Shown here: positions 7,795 through 15,424 of the stretch, in pieces
Numbering within the stretch: the first letter of the stretch is position 1
Layout of the letters: each line of letters opens with the position of its first letter
Assembly (NCBI GenBank): GCA_902490585.1
Contig: CABUEI010000029.1
Coordinates: 1 to 26,211, forward strand
From: an uncultured Oscillospiraceae bacterium
Lineage (GTDB): Bacteria > Bacillota > Clostridia > Oscillospirales > Ruminococcaceae
Length of the DNA: 26,211 bases
Direction: 5' to 3'
Position numbers and translations under genes: made by a program
The notes under the pieces: model-generated
Database searches by the model: none
What the model saw: the letters and a program-made list of their open reading frames with translations, nothing else
Told to the model about the DNA's origin: nothing

Positions 7795-8559
7795 ATGCTT
7801 ATTACGCTGAAAGGGCTTGTTATCGGACAGCGCAGTATAGGCGAGAACAGCTGTTTTCTTGACCTGTTTACTGACAAGCTCGGAATGATAGAAGTTATGG
7901 CGCACGGTGTAAAGAAGATAGGCGGCAAAAATTCGGGAGCGGCATCGCTTTTCAGTTACGCTACTTTTTGCGTAAGCCGAAGCAGTAAAGGATATACGCT
8001 TAACAGTGCAGAGCCGATTTGCAGTTTCTATAATATTTCTGCGGATATCGAAGCTCTGTCACTGGCGGCATATTTTGCCGAGGTAATAAAATATTGTGCA
8101 ACATCGGAAGAGGAATATTCGGATTTGCTCCGCTTTACCTGTATGACATATTTTCAGCTTGAGAAACAGAAGTTACCGCTGAGATTTATAAAGGCAATAT
8201 TTGAGTTCAGATTTCTCTCAAGAATAGGGTTTATGCCGGATTTGCGTGCCTGCCGTGAGTGTATAGCATATCAGAGCGAAACTATGATGTTTTTACCTGT
8301 CGAGGGTGTTATTTACTGTTCAGATTGCTTTGAAGAACACGGTGAATTTGCGGAAAAGAACGTATTTGCACTCAATCCTACACTTTTGCACACGTTGAGA
8401 TATGTTGCCTATTCCGATACAGAAAAAATGTATAAATTCAGAATATCACAGGAAAACGAAAAGCTGTTTGCGGCAATTGCGGAATTTTACCTGCTGGCAC
8501 AGCTGAACAGATCGTTTCCTACACTTGATTATTATAAAAATATTGCATTGGATATGTAA
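7795..8559 (+). CDS. recO: DNA repair protein RecO
   Basis: Recombination mediator that anneals SSB-coated DNA and helps load RecA in the RecFOR pathway. The N-terminal OB-fold is seen in residues 1-80 (LKGLVIGQRSIGENSCFLDL, then GMIEVMAHGVKK). A helical part follows, with a zinc-finger of Cys153, Cys156, Cys175 and Cys178 (C-x2-C...C-x2-C). 254 aa is the usual size. AAGGAG lies 9 bases before the ATG. It follows era, the conserved order in Firmicutes. Confidence 0.95.
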   Translation: MLITLKGLVIGQRSIGENSCFLDLFTDKLGMIEVMAHGVKKIGGKNSGAASLFSYATFCVSRSSKGYTLNSAEPICSFYNISADIEALSLAAYFAEVIKYCATSEEEYSDLLRFTCMTYFQLEKQKLPLRFIKAIFEFRFLSRIGFMPDLRACRECIAYQSETMMFLPVEGVIYCSDCFEEHGEFAEKNVFALNPTLLHTLRYVAYSDTEKMYKFRISQENEKLFAAIAEFYLLAQLNRSFPTLDYYKNIALDM

Positions 8560-8577
8560 CCACAGAGGATTTAATAA

Positions 8578-10959
8578 ATGAAAAAAGATTACAGAAAACT
8601 GGAGCTGGACAAGATACTTGACCTGCTCTCACAAAACGCATACTGCGATGTATGCAAGGAACGGATAAAAAAGATAAAGCCGTCGTTTGATATTGACACG
8701 GTAAAATCAGAAATAGCAAAGACAGATGACGCATTCACATTGTCATCTAAATTCGGAACGCCTAAATTCTATAACATAAAGGATATCTGCTTTGGTGCAA
8801 AGAGGGCACAGCAGGGTTCATCTTTGTCACTGAGGGAACTTATGGATATAGGAATGTTCCTGCGTGAAGTATCGGGACTTGACGACTGGTATTCGCAGTG
8901 CAGCGGTATTCAGACATCGCTCACGGAATACTTTGAACAGCTTAGCGTAAACAAGCACCTCGAAAATATGATAACCAACGCTATCATATCCGAAGAAGAG
9001 CTCGCCGACAGTGCCAGCCCACAGCTTGCCGCAATCAGACGTTCTATTCAGCGTAAGAGCCTTGCTGTAAGAGAAAGACTTGATAAGCTGATTAAAGGTC
9101 AGTCAACGCAGAAATACTTACAGGAAAGTCTTGTTACAATGCGTGACGGTAGATTTGTTGTGCCTGTAAAAACCGAGTACAAGAGCGAAATAAGCGGTCT
9201 TGTGCACGATACGTCCGCAACGGGCGCAACTCTGTTCATTGAGCCTATGGCGGTAGTCGAAGCCAACAACGAAATAAGAGTTCTGCAAATCGAGGAGCAG
9301 AAAGAAATTGAGCGTATCATAAAGGAAATGTCGGAGCTTGTAGGAAGTTTTGCAGAGCCGATGATAAACGATTATGAGATAGTCCTGACGCTTGAAATTT
9401 ACTTTGCAAAAGCAAATCTCGGTGCTAAGATGAAGGCAGTTACACCGGTAATTACCGATAAGCCGTGCTTCAATCTGATAAAGGCAAGACACCCTCTTAT
9501 CGACAAGGATAAGGTCGTGCCGATTTCACTCGAGCTTGGCAACGAATATTCATCACTTATAGTAACAGGTCCTAACACTGGCGGCAAGACGGTATCGCTA
9601 AAAACCGCAGGATTGCTTGTGCTTATGGCAATGTGCGGTATGATGATACCTGCAAGCGAGAACAGCGTTATAGGTATGTTTGATGAGCTGTATGTTGATA
9701 TCGGCGATGAGCAGAGCATTGAACAGAGCCTGTCAACGTTCTCATCACATATTACAAATATTGCACGCATACTGAGAACTGCCGATGATAAGTCGCTTAT
9801 TATGCTTGATGAGTTATGCTCAGGTACAGATCCCGTAGAGGGTTCTGCACTGGCTGTATCTATTCTTGATGAATTCAGAAAGCGTGACTGTAAAGTTATA
9901 GCGACTACGCACTATCAGGAAGTCAAGATGTATGCAATAAAGACAGACAGTGTTGAGAATGCGTCATGTGAATTTGATATAAAGACATTAAGACCTACTT
10001 ATAGAGTAATTGTCGGTATGCCGGGTAAGTCAAACGCTTTTGCGATATCTTCTAAGCTCGGTATCGGCAGTGACATTATAGACAACGCAAAAGAGCTTGT
10101 CAGCACAGAGGACAAGCGTTTTGAGGAAGTTGTACAGTCACTCGAAAAGACAAGGCAGGAGCTTGAAAAGCTGAAAAGCTCAGCAGCGGCAGAGCAGAGA
10201 AAATCAAAGGAGATCACCGAACAGCTTAAAGCCGAACGTGATCAGCTTGAAAAGGATAAAGAAAAAGAACTTCAGGACGTAAGAAGCAAGGCAGCAAGCA
10301 TTATCGAAGAAGTTCGATTCCAGGGCGACCTTATGCTTGAAGAGCTTGAAAGGCTCAGAAAGCAGAAAGAAAGCGCCGATTTTGCACAGAAAGTCAAAGG
10401 TGCCCGTTCACGTATTAACTCTTCTGTGAACGGAATGTATGATACAGCAAACCCGATAATGCAGAAAAAGGTTGACCACTATGTACTACCCAGACCGCTC
10501 AAGGTTGGCGATACGGTCAGACTGGCAGACCTTAATAAAGAGGGAACTCTGCTCAGACTTCCCGACTCAAAGAATATGTGTTTTGTTCAGATCGGTGCAA
10601 TGAAAACCAAAACCAAGCTTGAAAATCTGCGACTTGTAGAAGAGAAGAAAGAAAGCAAGAAACAGCCCACGCCCTCAAAGGTCGGCAAGAAGCTTGTCAG
10701 CAACTATTCACGCAAGAGCGGTATGGAGCTTGATATAAGAGGAATGCTCGGAGATGACGGTGTTATGGAGGTTGACCGCTTTATTGACAGCTGTCTGTTA
10801 AGCGGAATTTCCGTAATCACTATCATTCACGGTAAAGGCACAGGCGCTCTGCGTTCGGCAGTACAGCAGTATCTGCGTAAAAATCCCCACGTCAAATCAT
10901 TCCGTGACGGTGCTTATGGCGAGGGAGAAGCAGGTGTAACTGTTGCCGAGCTTGAATAA
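8578..10959 (+). CDS. mutS2: endonuclease MutS2
   Basis: A 793-residue MutS2. It lacks the N-terminal mismatch-recognition domain of MutS, has the MutS core and ATPase domain (Walker A GPNTGGKT at 331-338, LIMLDELCSGTDP as Walker B) and a charged coiled-coil region (about 510-610, rich in K/E/Q). It ends in a Smr domain with LDIRG (718-722) and HGKGTG (751-756). MutS2 acts against homologous recombination and, in Bacillus, in rescue of collided ribosomes. It sits 18 bases after recO with CAGAGGA as ribosome binding site. Confidence 0.97.
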   Translation: MKKDYRKLELDKILDLLSQNAYCDVCKERIKKIKPSFDIDTVKSEIAKTDDAFTLSSKFGTPKFYNIKDICFGAKRAQQGSSLSLRELMDIGMFLREVSGLDDWYSQCSGIQTSLTEYFEQLSVNKHLENMITNAIISEEELADSASPQLAAIRRSIQRKSLAVRERLDKLIKGQSTQKYLQESLVTMRDGRFVVPVKTEYKSEISGLVHDTSATGATLFIEPMAVVEANNEIRVLQIEEQKEIERIIKEMSELVGSFAEPMINDYEIVLTLEIYFAKANLGAKMKAVTPVITDKPCFNLIKARHPLIDKDKVVPISLELGNEYSSLIVTGPNTGGKTVSLKTAGLLVLMAMCGMMIPASENSVIGMFDELYVDIGDEQSIEQSLSTFSSHITNIARILRTADDKSLIMLDELCSGTDPVEGSALAVSILDEFRKRDCKVIATTHYQEVKMYAIKTDSVENASCEFDIKTLRPTYRVIVGMPGKSNAFAISSKLGIGSDIIDNAKELVSTEDKRFEEVVQSLEKTRQELEKLKSSAAAEQRKSKEITEQLKAERDQLEKDKEKELQDVRSKAASIIEEVRFQGDLMLEELERLRKQKESADFAQKVKGARSRINSSVNGMYDTANPIMQKKVDHYVLPRPLKVGDTVRLADLNKEGTLLRLPDSKNMCFVQIGAMKTKTKLENLRLVEEKKESKKQPTPSKVGKKLVSNYSRKSGMELDIRGMLGDDGVMEVDRFIDSCLLSGISVITIIHGKGTGALRSAVQQYLRKNPHVKSFRDGAYGEGEAGVTVAELE

Positions 10960-10977
10960 TTGTTATCGGAGGCAGAT

Positions 10978-11676
10978 ATGATCAAAGTAGCCGCATTTGA
11001 CATAGGTGGAACACTTATGGAGTATAAGGGGATGCCGGGTGTCTGGATTGACTATTATGAAAACGGTTTTAAGCACGTTCGTGAAAAATTGTTGCCCCAG
11101 CTTACAGACAAGGATATTGAATCTGGAATGGAGATACTCCGTGGTTATAATCCTACGATAAAATACCGTGAGGCTGATTATTCTCATGAGCGTATTTTCG
11201 GCGAAATAGCAGTAAAATGGAACGTGGATATTTCTGCTGATAAAATCGCATATTGCTTTTTTGAAGCTTTTCCGCTTGAAGCATACACATATCCCGAAAC
11301 AATATCTGTGTTGCAAAAACTGCGTGACAACGGCATAAAGATAGCGACACTCACCGATGTCGCAACGGGAATGCCTGATGAACTCCATAAGAGCTATTTC
11401 CCTGAGCTTATGCCGTATTTTGATTTATACGTTTCATCAACCTCGTGCAGATACCGTAAGCCGAATATAAAGGGGCTTGTTGATATAGCGACGCATTTTG
11501 GCGTAAAGCCGGATGAAATGATATTTATCGGTGATGAAAGAAAAGATGTACTGGTAGCAAACAGTTTCGGTTGTACTTCGTTCTATATAGACAGATATAA
11601 TAATAACCGTGATTTCGGGCAGAAATACACGGTGAGTAACCTTAATGAGTTTTATAATATTGTAACCAAGCTATAA
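10978..11676 (+). CDS. HAD-superfamily hydrolase-like protein
   Basis: Cytoplasmic HAD-like protein of 232 residues. ATG 10978 is chosen because GGAGG (10968-10972) precedes it; a TTG 18 bases upstream would overlap that site. Motif I is FDIGGTL: Asp8 (the nucleophile) is present, but the second Asp of the usual DxDGT is Gly10. Motif II is TLTDVATG, motif III Lys161 (CRYRKPN), and motif IV GDERKD (185-190). Loss of the acid/base Asp is found in some HAD subfamilies and can mean a different chemistry or reduced phosphatase activity. An alpha-helical cap is inserted after motif I. The substrate is unknown. It is the last gene of the cluster, before a strong terminator. Confidence 0.85.
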   Translation: MIKVAAFDIGGTLMEYKGMPGVWIDYYENGFKHVREKLLPQLTDKDIESGMEILRGYNPTIKYREADYSHERIFGEIAVKWNVDISADKIAYCFFEAFPLEAYTYPETISVLQKLRDNGIKIATLTDVATGMPDELHKSYFPELMPYFDLYVSSTSCRYRKPNIKGLVDIATHFGVKPDEMIFIGDERKDVLVANSFGCTSFYIDRYNNNRDFGQKYTVSNLNEFYNIVTKL

Positions 11677-11707
11677 AAATTGCCCGGTCGTTGACCGGGC
11701 AATTTTT
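11675..11707. terminator. bidirectional intrinsic terminator
   Basis: A perfect 15-bp stem with a 3-base loop: arms 11675-11689 (AAAAATTGCCCGGTC) and 11693-11707. The A-run on one side and T-run on the other let it stop transcripts from both the HAD gene (plus) and the adaptor gene (minus), which converge here. Confidence 0.95.
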
Positions 11708-11712
11708 ATCTG

Positions 11713-12837
11713 TCAGTTGTTCTGATCGTCGGGAGCGGGCATATCATCCGGGTTATTGCCATCGTCCCATTGTTTACGGTTGTTGTTTCTGTTATCATCA
11801 GCATTGTCAGCTTTGTTGTTTTTGCTGTCGGTATTATCTGAGCCGTTGCCTGTAGACTCTGAAAGAACTACAACATCGCCTTCGTTAAGACCGCTGAGTA
11901 TTTCAGTATATCCGCCGGCAGTTGCACCGACCTCAACGTAAAGGTCGTACTTTTCGTTACCTTGCAGAACGCTACAATAGGTTTTACTACCGTCTTTCTT
12001 GATTGCCTGTTCAGGTACAGCAAGTACGTTTACTCGTCTTGTTGTAATTGCATGAATTGTTGCCCAACCTGCATCTACAGCTGTGATACCGTTGTTTTCA
12101 TTCAACAGTTTATCAAGGCTGTCTTTTGACAGTGTAACGGCACAGTACTTGGTTGCGTCTTTTGTAGCATCTGAGGGTGCTGTATCAGGAGCGGCTGTTA
12201 CTGTTCCGGTGTAATCAACATCGTTTATTACAAGGTCAACATCCATGCCAAAACGCAGATTCTTTCCTGCACCCTGGGAGTTGTATACAAATATTGATTC
12301 CAGTACAGCAACACGGCAGAGCAGAGTGCCCGTTTTTATATCAGAGCCCACTGCCGAATAACAACATTCAGCCACAACACCGTCATAAGGAGCTGTAACA
12401 ACTGCGGCGGCACGCTGTTCTTTAAGCTTATCAAGCTCGATCTGTGCGTAGCCTTTATCGACACCGTCAGCCATTGCTGCAACTTTCATTTCCTGGTCGT
12501 TAATCTGAAAGTCAAGGTCGGTAGTGTCAAGAGCAATCAGAACATCACCTTTTTTGACCCTCATGTTTTTTGAAACATTGTTTGTTTTGATTTTTGCATC
12601 AATCGGAGCATAGTACTCTTCGGATTGTGCATAATCAAGGCTTGCGGGGATTTTAGCTTCTTCCTCAATAGTCATGTATTGTGCTTTTGCGGTTTCGTAA
12701 GAGAACTGGACCTGATCTGTTATAGATGTAACAATTTCTTCTTTAACGGGATCGCCGCTACAGCCCGATGATACAATCGCTATTGCACAAGCTGAGAATA
12801 CAGCCGCAACTTTAAAAATTCTGTTTGAAACAGACAT
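11713..12837 (-). CDS. HlyD/RND-type periplasmic adaptor-like lipoprotein
   Basis: A 374-residue exported adaptor of the HlyD/MacA type. ATG 12837 follows AAAGGA at a good distance; a TTG 15 bases upstream is less likely. The signal peptide ends in VSSGC (Cys26), a lipobox. A biotinyl-lipoyl-like half-motif is seen in APYDGVVAECCYSAVGSDI and ALDTTDLDFQINDQ, followed by a beta-barrel part and ILSGLNEGDVVVLSE. The C-terminal 45 residues are a low-complexity Asn/Asp-rich tail. Such adaptors normally link to a MacB-type ABC exporter, but none is adjacent: the gene is last in its operon, 15 bases after the epimerase gene. Its partner is therefore unknown. Confidence 0.8.
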   Translation of the reverse strand: MSVSNRIFKVAAVFSACAIAIVSSGCSGDPVKEEIVTSITDQVQFSYETAKAQYMTIEEEAKIPASLDYAQSEEYYAPIDAKIKTNNVSKNMRVKKGDVLIALDTTDLDFQINDQEMKVAAMADGVDKGYAQIELDKLKEQRAAAVVTAPYDGVVAECCYSAVGSDIKTGTLLCRVAVLESIFVYNSQGAGKNLRFGMDVDLVINDVDYTGTVTAAPDTAPSDATKDATKYCAVTLSKDSLDKLLNENNGITAVDAGWATIHAITTRRVNVLAVPEQAIKKDGSKTYCSVLQGNEKYDLYVEVGATAGGYTEILSGLNEGDVVVLSESTGNGSDNTDSKNNKADNADDNRNNNRKQWDDGNNPDDMPAPDDQNN

Positions 12838-12852
12838 GGGAAATCCTTTCAA

Positions 12853-14013
12853 TTACATACGAGAGATTATCTCTAAGCACATTCTTCCGTTGTGGTAGGG
12901 GCACTTCCACGGATCAACAACCGGCTTGAAATCAGCGGGCTGATCGTTATCGTCAAGCTGTGAATGCCATTCGCCGCCGGGACGCTTGTCGATCATCTTG
13001 TCTTTAATGTAGTTCCAGAGAGTGCGTGATATTTCGAGATATCTTGCATCACCGTATCTCTGATATGCGTTGCAGAAGCCTACAACACCCTCAGCCTGTA
13101 CCCACCAGATATGCCATGTGTTTACAACGCCGTGTTCAACTTCATTGTTCAGTCTGCCGTTTGATAATGCTCTGTCAGCTATATTTCTTACGATTACCTT
13201 GTTCATCTCGGCGCATCTCTTGGAAAGATGCTCGTCACCTATTACATCGCAGGCTCTGTCGATAAGCCATGTAGCCTCGATATCGTGACCGTATGAATAA
13301 ATATCGCCGATCTCATTAAGATTCTTATCAAAGAATACAAACAGCTTGCCGCCGTTCTTATCGTAAATCTTGTCAAGCGTTATTTCAAGAGTGAAACGCA
13401 GAGCTTTCAGTACCTGCTTGTCGCCGCTTACTCTGTAGAGCTCGGTATAGGCTTCCATAACGTGCAGGGTAGTGTTCATGGTCTTGTCTGCCATAAGACC
13501 GTTTTCGGACAGTGCGTCGTTCGGGATTATGTTCCAGTCTTTTGAAAAAGCCTCAAGGTAAGCTATATCGTCACGGCACTTGTCTTCAACTGTGTGGAAT
13601 ACATCAAGAGCAAGCTCTAAAGCTCCCTTATCCTTTGATGCGTCATAGTAGCTTGACATGGCATATATGAAGAAAGCCTGGCAATATGTGTGCTTCATAC
13701 TGTCGTTTACAGTGCCGTCAGCATTCATCATCCAGTAAACACCGCCGTTTTCCTTGTCAACGCAATACTTTGAAAGAAATTCATAAGCGTGCTTTGCTTT
13801 TTTCAGGCAGTTCTGATCCTTTAAAACAAGATAGCAGTTTGAATAGAACCATAGTATTCTTGAGTGAAGGATAACACCTTTGGGTGCATCTTTATCAAGA
13901 GTAAGATCGTTTCCTACATATCCGTAGAAACCGCCGTTAGCATCATCTTCAAGGTTATTCCAGAAAGGAATTATGTGTTCTGTAAGTTCTTTTTTGCATT
14001 CACGAGCAAGCAT
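12853..14013 (-). CDS. ce: cellobiose 2-epimerase
   Basis: Cytoplasmic enzyme that interconverts the reducing-end glucose of cellobiose (and other beta-1,4 disaccharides) and mannose, giving 4-O-beta-glucosyl-mannose. The 386-residue protein has the (alpha/alpha)6-barrel features of the AGE/CE superfamily. The positions known to matter in the Ruminococcus albus enzyme fall on the same numbers here: Arg52, His243, Glu246, Trp249 (YGHDIEATW), Trp304 and Glu308 (WWVQAEG), His374 (KCPYHNGRM). It is translated from GAGGAG overlapping the stop of the DUF1015 gene (14-base gap) and is followed closely by the adaptor gene. No mannosylglucose phosphorylase or mannanase gene is nearby, unlike in the mannan-utilisation clusters of some bacteria. 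Confidence 0.95.
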   Translation of the reverse strand: MLARECKKELTEHIIPFWNNLEDDANGGFYGYVGNDLTLDKDAPKGVILHSRILWFYSNCYLVLKDQNCLKKAKHAYEFLSKYCVDKENGGVYWMMNADGTVNDSMKHTYCQAFFIYAMSSYYDASKDKGALELALDVFHTVEDKCRDDIAYLEAFSKDWNIIPNDALSENGLMADKTMNTTLHVMEAYTELYRVSGDKQVLKALRFTLEITLDKIYDKNGGKLFVFFDKNLNEIGDIYSYGHDIEATWLIDRACDVIGDEHLSKRCAEMNKVIVRNIADRALSNGRLNNEVEHGVVNTWHIWWVQAEGVVGFCNAYQRYGDARYLEISRTLWNYIKDKMIDKRPGGEWHSQLDDNDQPADFKPVVDPWKCPYHNGRMCLEIISRM

Positions 14014-14027
14014 TGTTTTTATTCTCC

Positions 14028-15311
14028 TCAGTCAAAAATTTTGTTCATAACAAGACCCGTAGTGAGTTTGGGATAGAAGTATGTGGACTTCTGCGGCATC
14101 TTTTCGCCTGCAAGAGCAACATCTCTTATCTCTGAAACTCGTGTGGGGTTAAGTATAAATGAGCAGTTAGCACTGCCGTTATCTACAGCTTCAATAGCTT
14201 CATCGAGAACTCTTGTATATGTAAGGTTCTTCTGATTAGCCATATTCTCTTTATCTATGCCGAAAATTCTTTCAAGTACAAGTGTGTGCAGTACGCTTAC
14301 ATCAAGCTCACGCAGAGCCTTGCTTGCAGTCGGCATAAGCTTTTCCATAAGAGATGTGTCCTTTAATGTCATCAGCGTGTACTTGCCGTCGCAGTAAAGA
14401 ACAAATGCCTTCTTACCTTCACTGTACGCCTTGTCAAGCTTAGCTGTGCTGTCGGTGCGAGAAAGTCCGGTTTCAATATCAAAATAATCCTTCGACTTTT
14501 CAATAACTGCGTTTACATCAAAGTTTTCAAGATCCCTTACGATTCTGTGAGTAGGGAATACTACAAGTCCGCTGTTCTCCATGTTGACAAGCATCATCGT
14601 AACATATTCGGAAGTGCCGACATCCTGCTTATTCTCGGCAACGAACTTCTTGTAACGAAGTGCTGTTTCATAGCGGTGGTGACCGTCGGCAATATATAAC
14701 TTCTTGTCAGCCATTTTTGATGCAAGGTCTGCGATAAATGCTTCATCGCTTACGCACCACAGCTTGTGGGTAACTCCGTCGGGATCGGTAAACTGCTTGT
14801 CGGGAACGCCCTTGCTTGCATTATCTATAAGCGTGAATACCTTGTTGTCATCGTCCATATATAACGAGTATATCTGGCTGAAATTACATCCGGTAGCACA
14901 CATAAGGTTGAATCTGTCTTCTTTAGCTTTTGAAAGCGTTTCCTCATGAGGAAGAATTATTCCCTTTGAGAACTCTTCAAGCTTAACAAGAGATACATAG
15001 CCCTTGACGCTGTAGTTTGAGCCGAGTGCGTCAAATACCATCTCATAGATGTAGATAGCAGGCTTTTCGTCACATTTGAGTATTTCTTCGTCAAGCCACT
15101 CGTTAAGATAAGCTCTTGCCTTGCTGTAAGCCTCGTCTGTATCGTTAGCAGTCTTGGGTAGTTCAAGCCTTATAATATTGTGAGGGTTTTCAGCAATATA
15201 CTGCTTTTTCTGTTCGGGACTGATTATGTCGTAAGGAGGACAGCAAACCTTGCCGATATCTCCTGCCTTTTCAGTAAATCTGAGTCCTTTGAATGCTTTG
15301 ATTTCAGCCAT
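14028..15311 (-). CDS. DUF1015 family protein
   Basis: A soluble protein of 427 residues with the marks of the DUF1015 family: N-terminal CCPPYDIISPEQ (about 23-34), central YIADGHHRYETALRYK, and a C-terminal ILNPT segment. The family is widespread in bacteria and has no settled function; genomic association with serine/phosphoglycerate metabolism has been noted for some members. ATG 15311 follows AAAGGAA. It heads a three-gene minus-strand unit with the cellobiose epimerase and the adaptor lipoprotein, with gaps of 14 and 15 bases. That context suggests co-regulation but does not reveal a reaction. Confidence 0.88.
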   Translation of the reverse strand: MAEIKAFKGLRFTEKAGDIGKVCCPPYDIISPEQKKQYIAENPHNIIRLELPKTANDTDEAYSKARAYLNEWLDEEILKCDEKPAIYIYEMVFDALGSNYSVKGYVSLVKLEEFSKGIILPHEETLSKAKEDRFNLMCATGCNFSQIYSLYMDDDNKVFTLIDNASKGVPDKQFTDPDGVTHKLWCVSDEAFIADLASKMADKKLYIADGHHRYETALRYKKFVAENKQDVGTSEYVTMMLVNMENSGLVVFPTHRIVRDLENFDVNAVIEKSKDYFDIETGLSRTDSTAKLDKAYSEGKKAFVLYCDGKYTLMTLKDTSLMEKLMPTASKALRELDVSVLHTLVLERIFGIDKENMANQKNLTYTRVLDEAIEAVDNGSANCSFILNPTRVSEIRDVALAGEKMPQKSTYFYPKLTTGLVMNKIFD

Positions 15312-15371
15312 TTTGGTATTCCTTTCATTGTAAGCAATGATAAATTATGCTGTTTGTCTTATTAAAGCTGT

Positions 15372-15404
15372 TCAGCTTGCGTTCGTTTTATGAACACAAG
15401 CTGA
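15372..15404 (-). terminator. stem-loop after secA, terminator-like
   Basis: A 13-bp stem (arms 15372-15384 and 15392-15404, one G-U pair, 7-base loop) lies 21 bases after the secA stop on the minus strand. No clean T-run follows (ACAGCTTTAAT), so termination may be weak and some read-through into the DUF1015 unit is possible. I saw no good promoter between this hairpin and the DUF1015 start. Confidence 0.5.
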
Positions 15405-15424
15405 AACCGCATTGTTAACAGTAA

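Noticed and set aside
12853..14013. N-acylglucosamine 2-epimerase
   Set aside because: Same superfamily, but active-site residues and their numbering match cellobiose 2-epimerase of Ruminococcus exactly.
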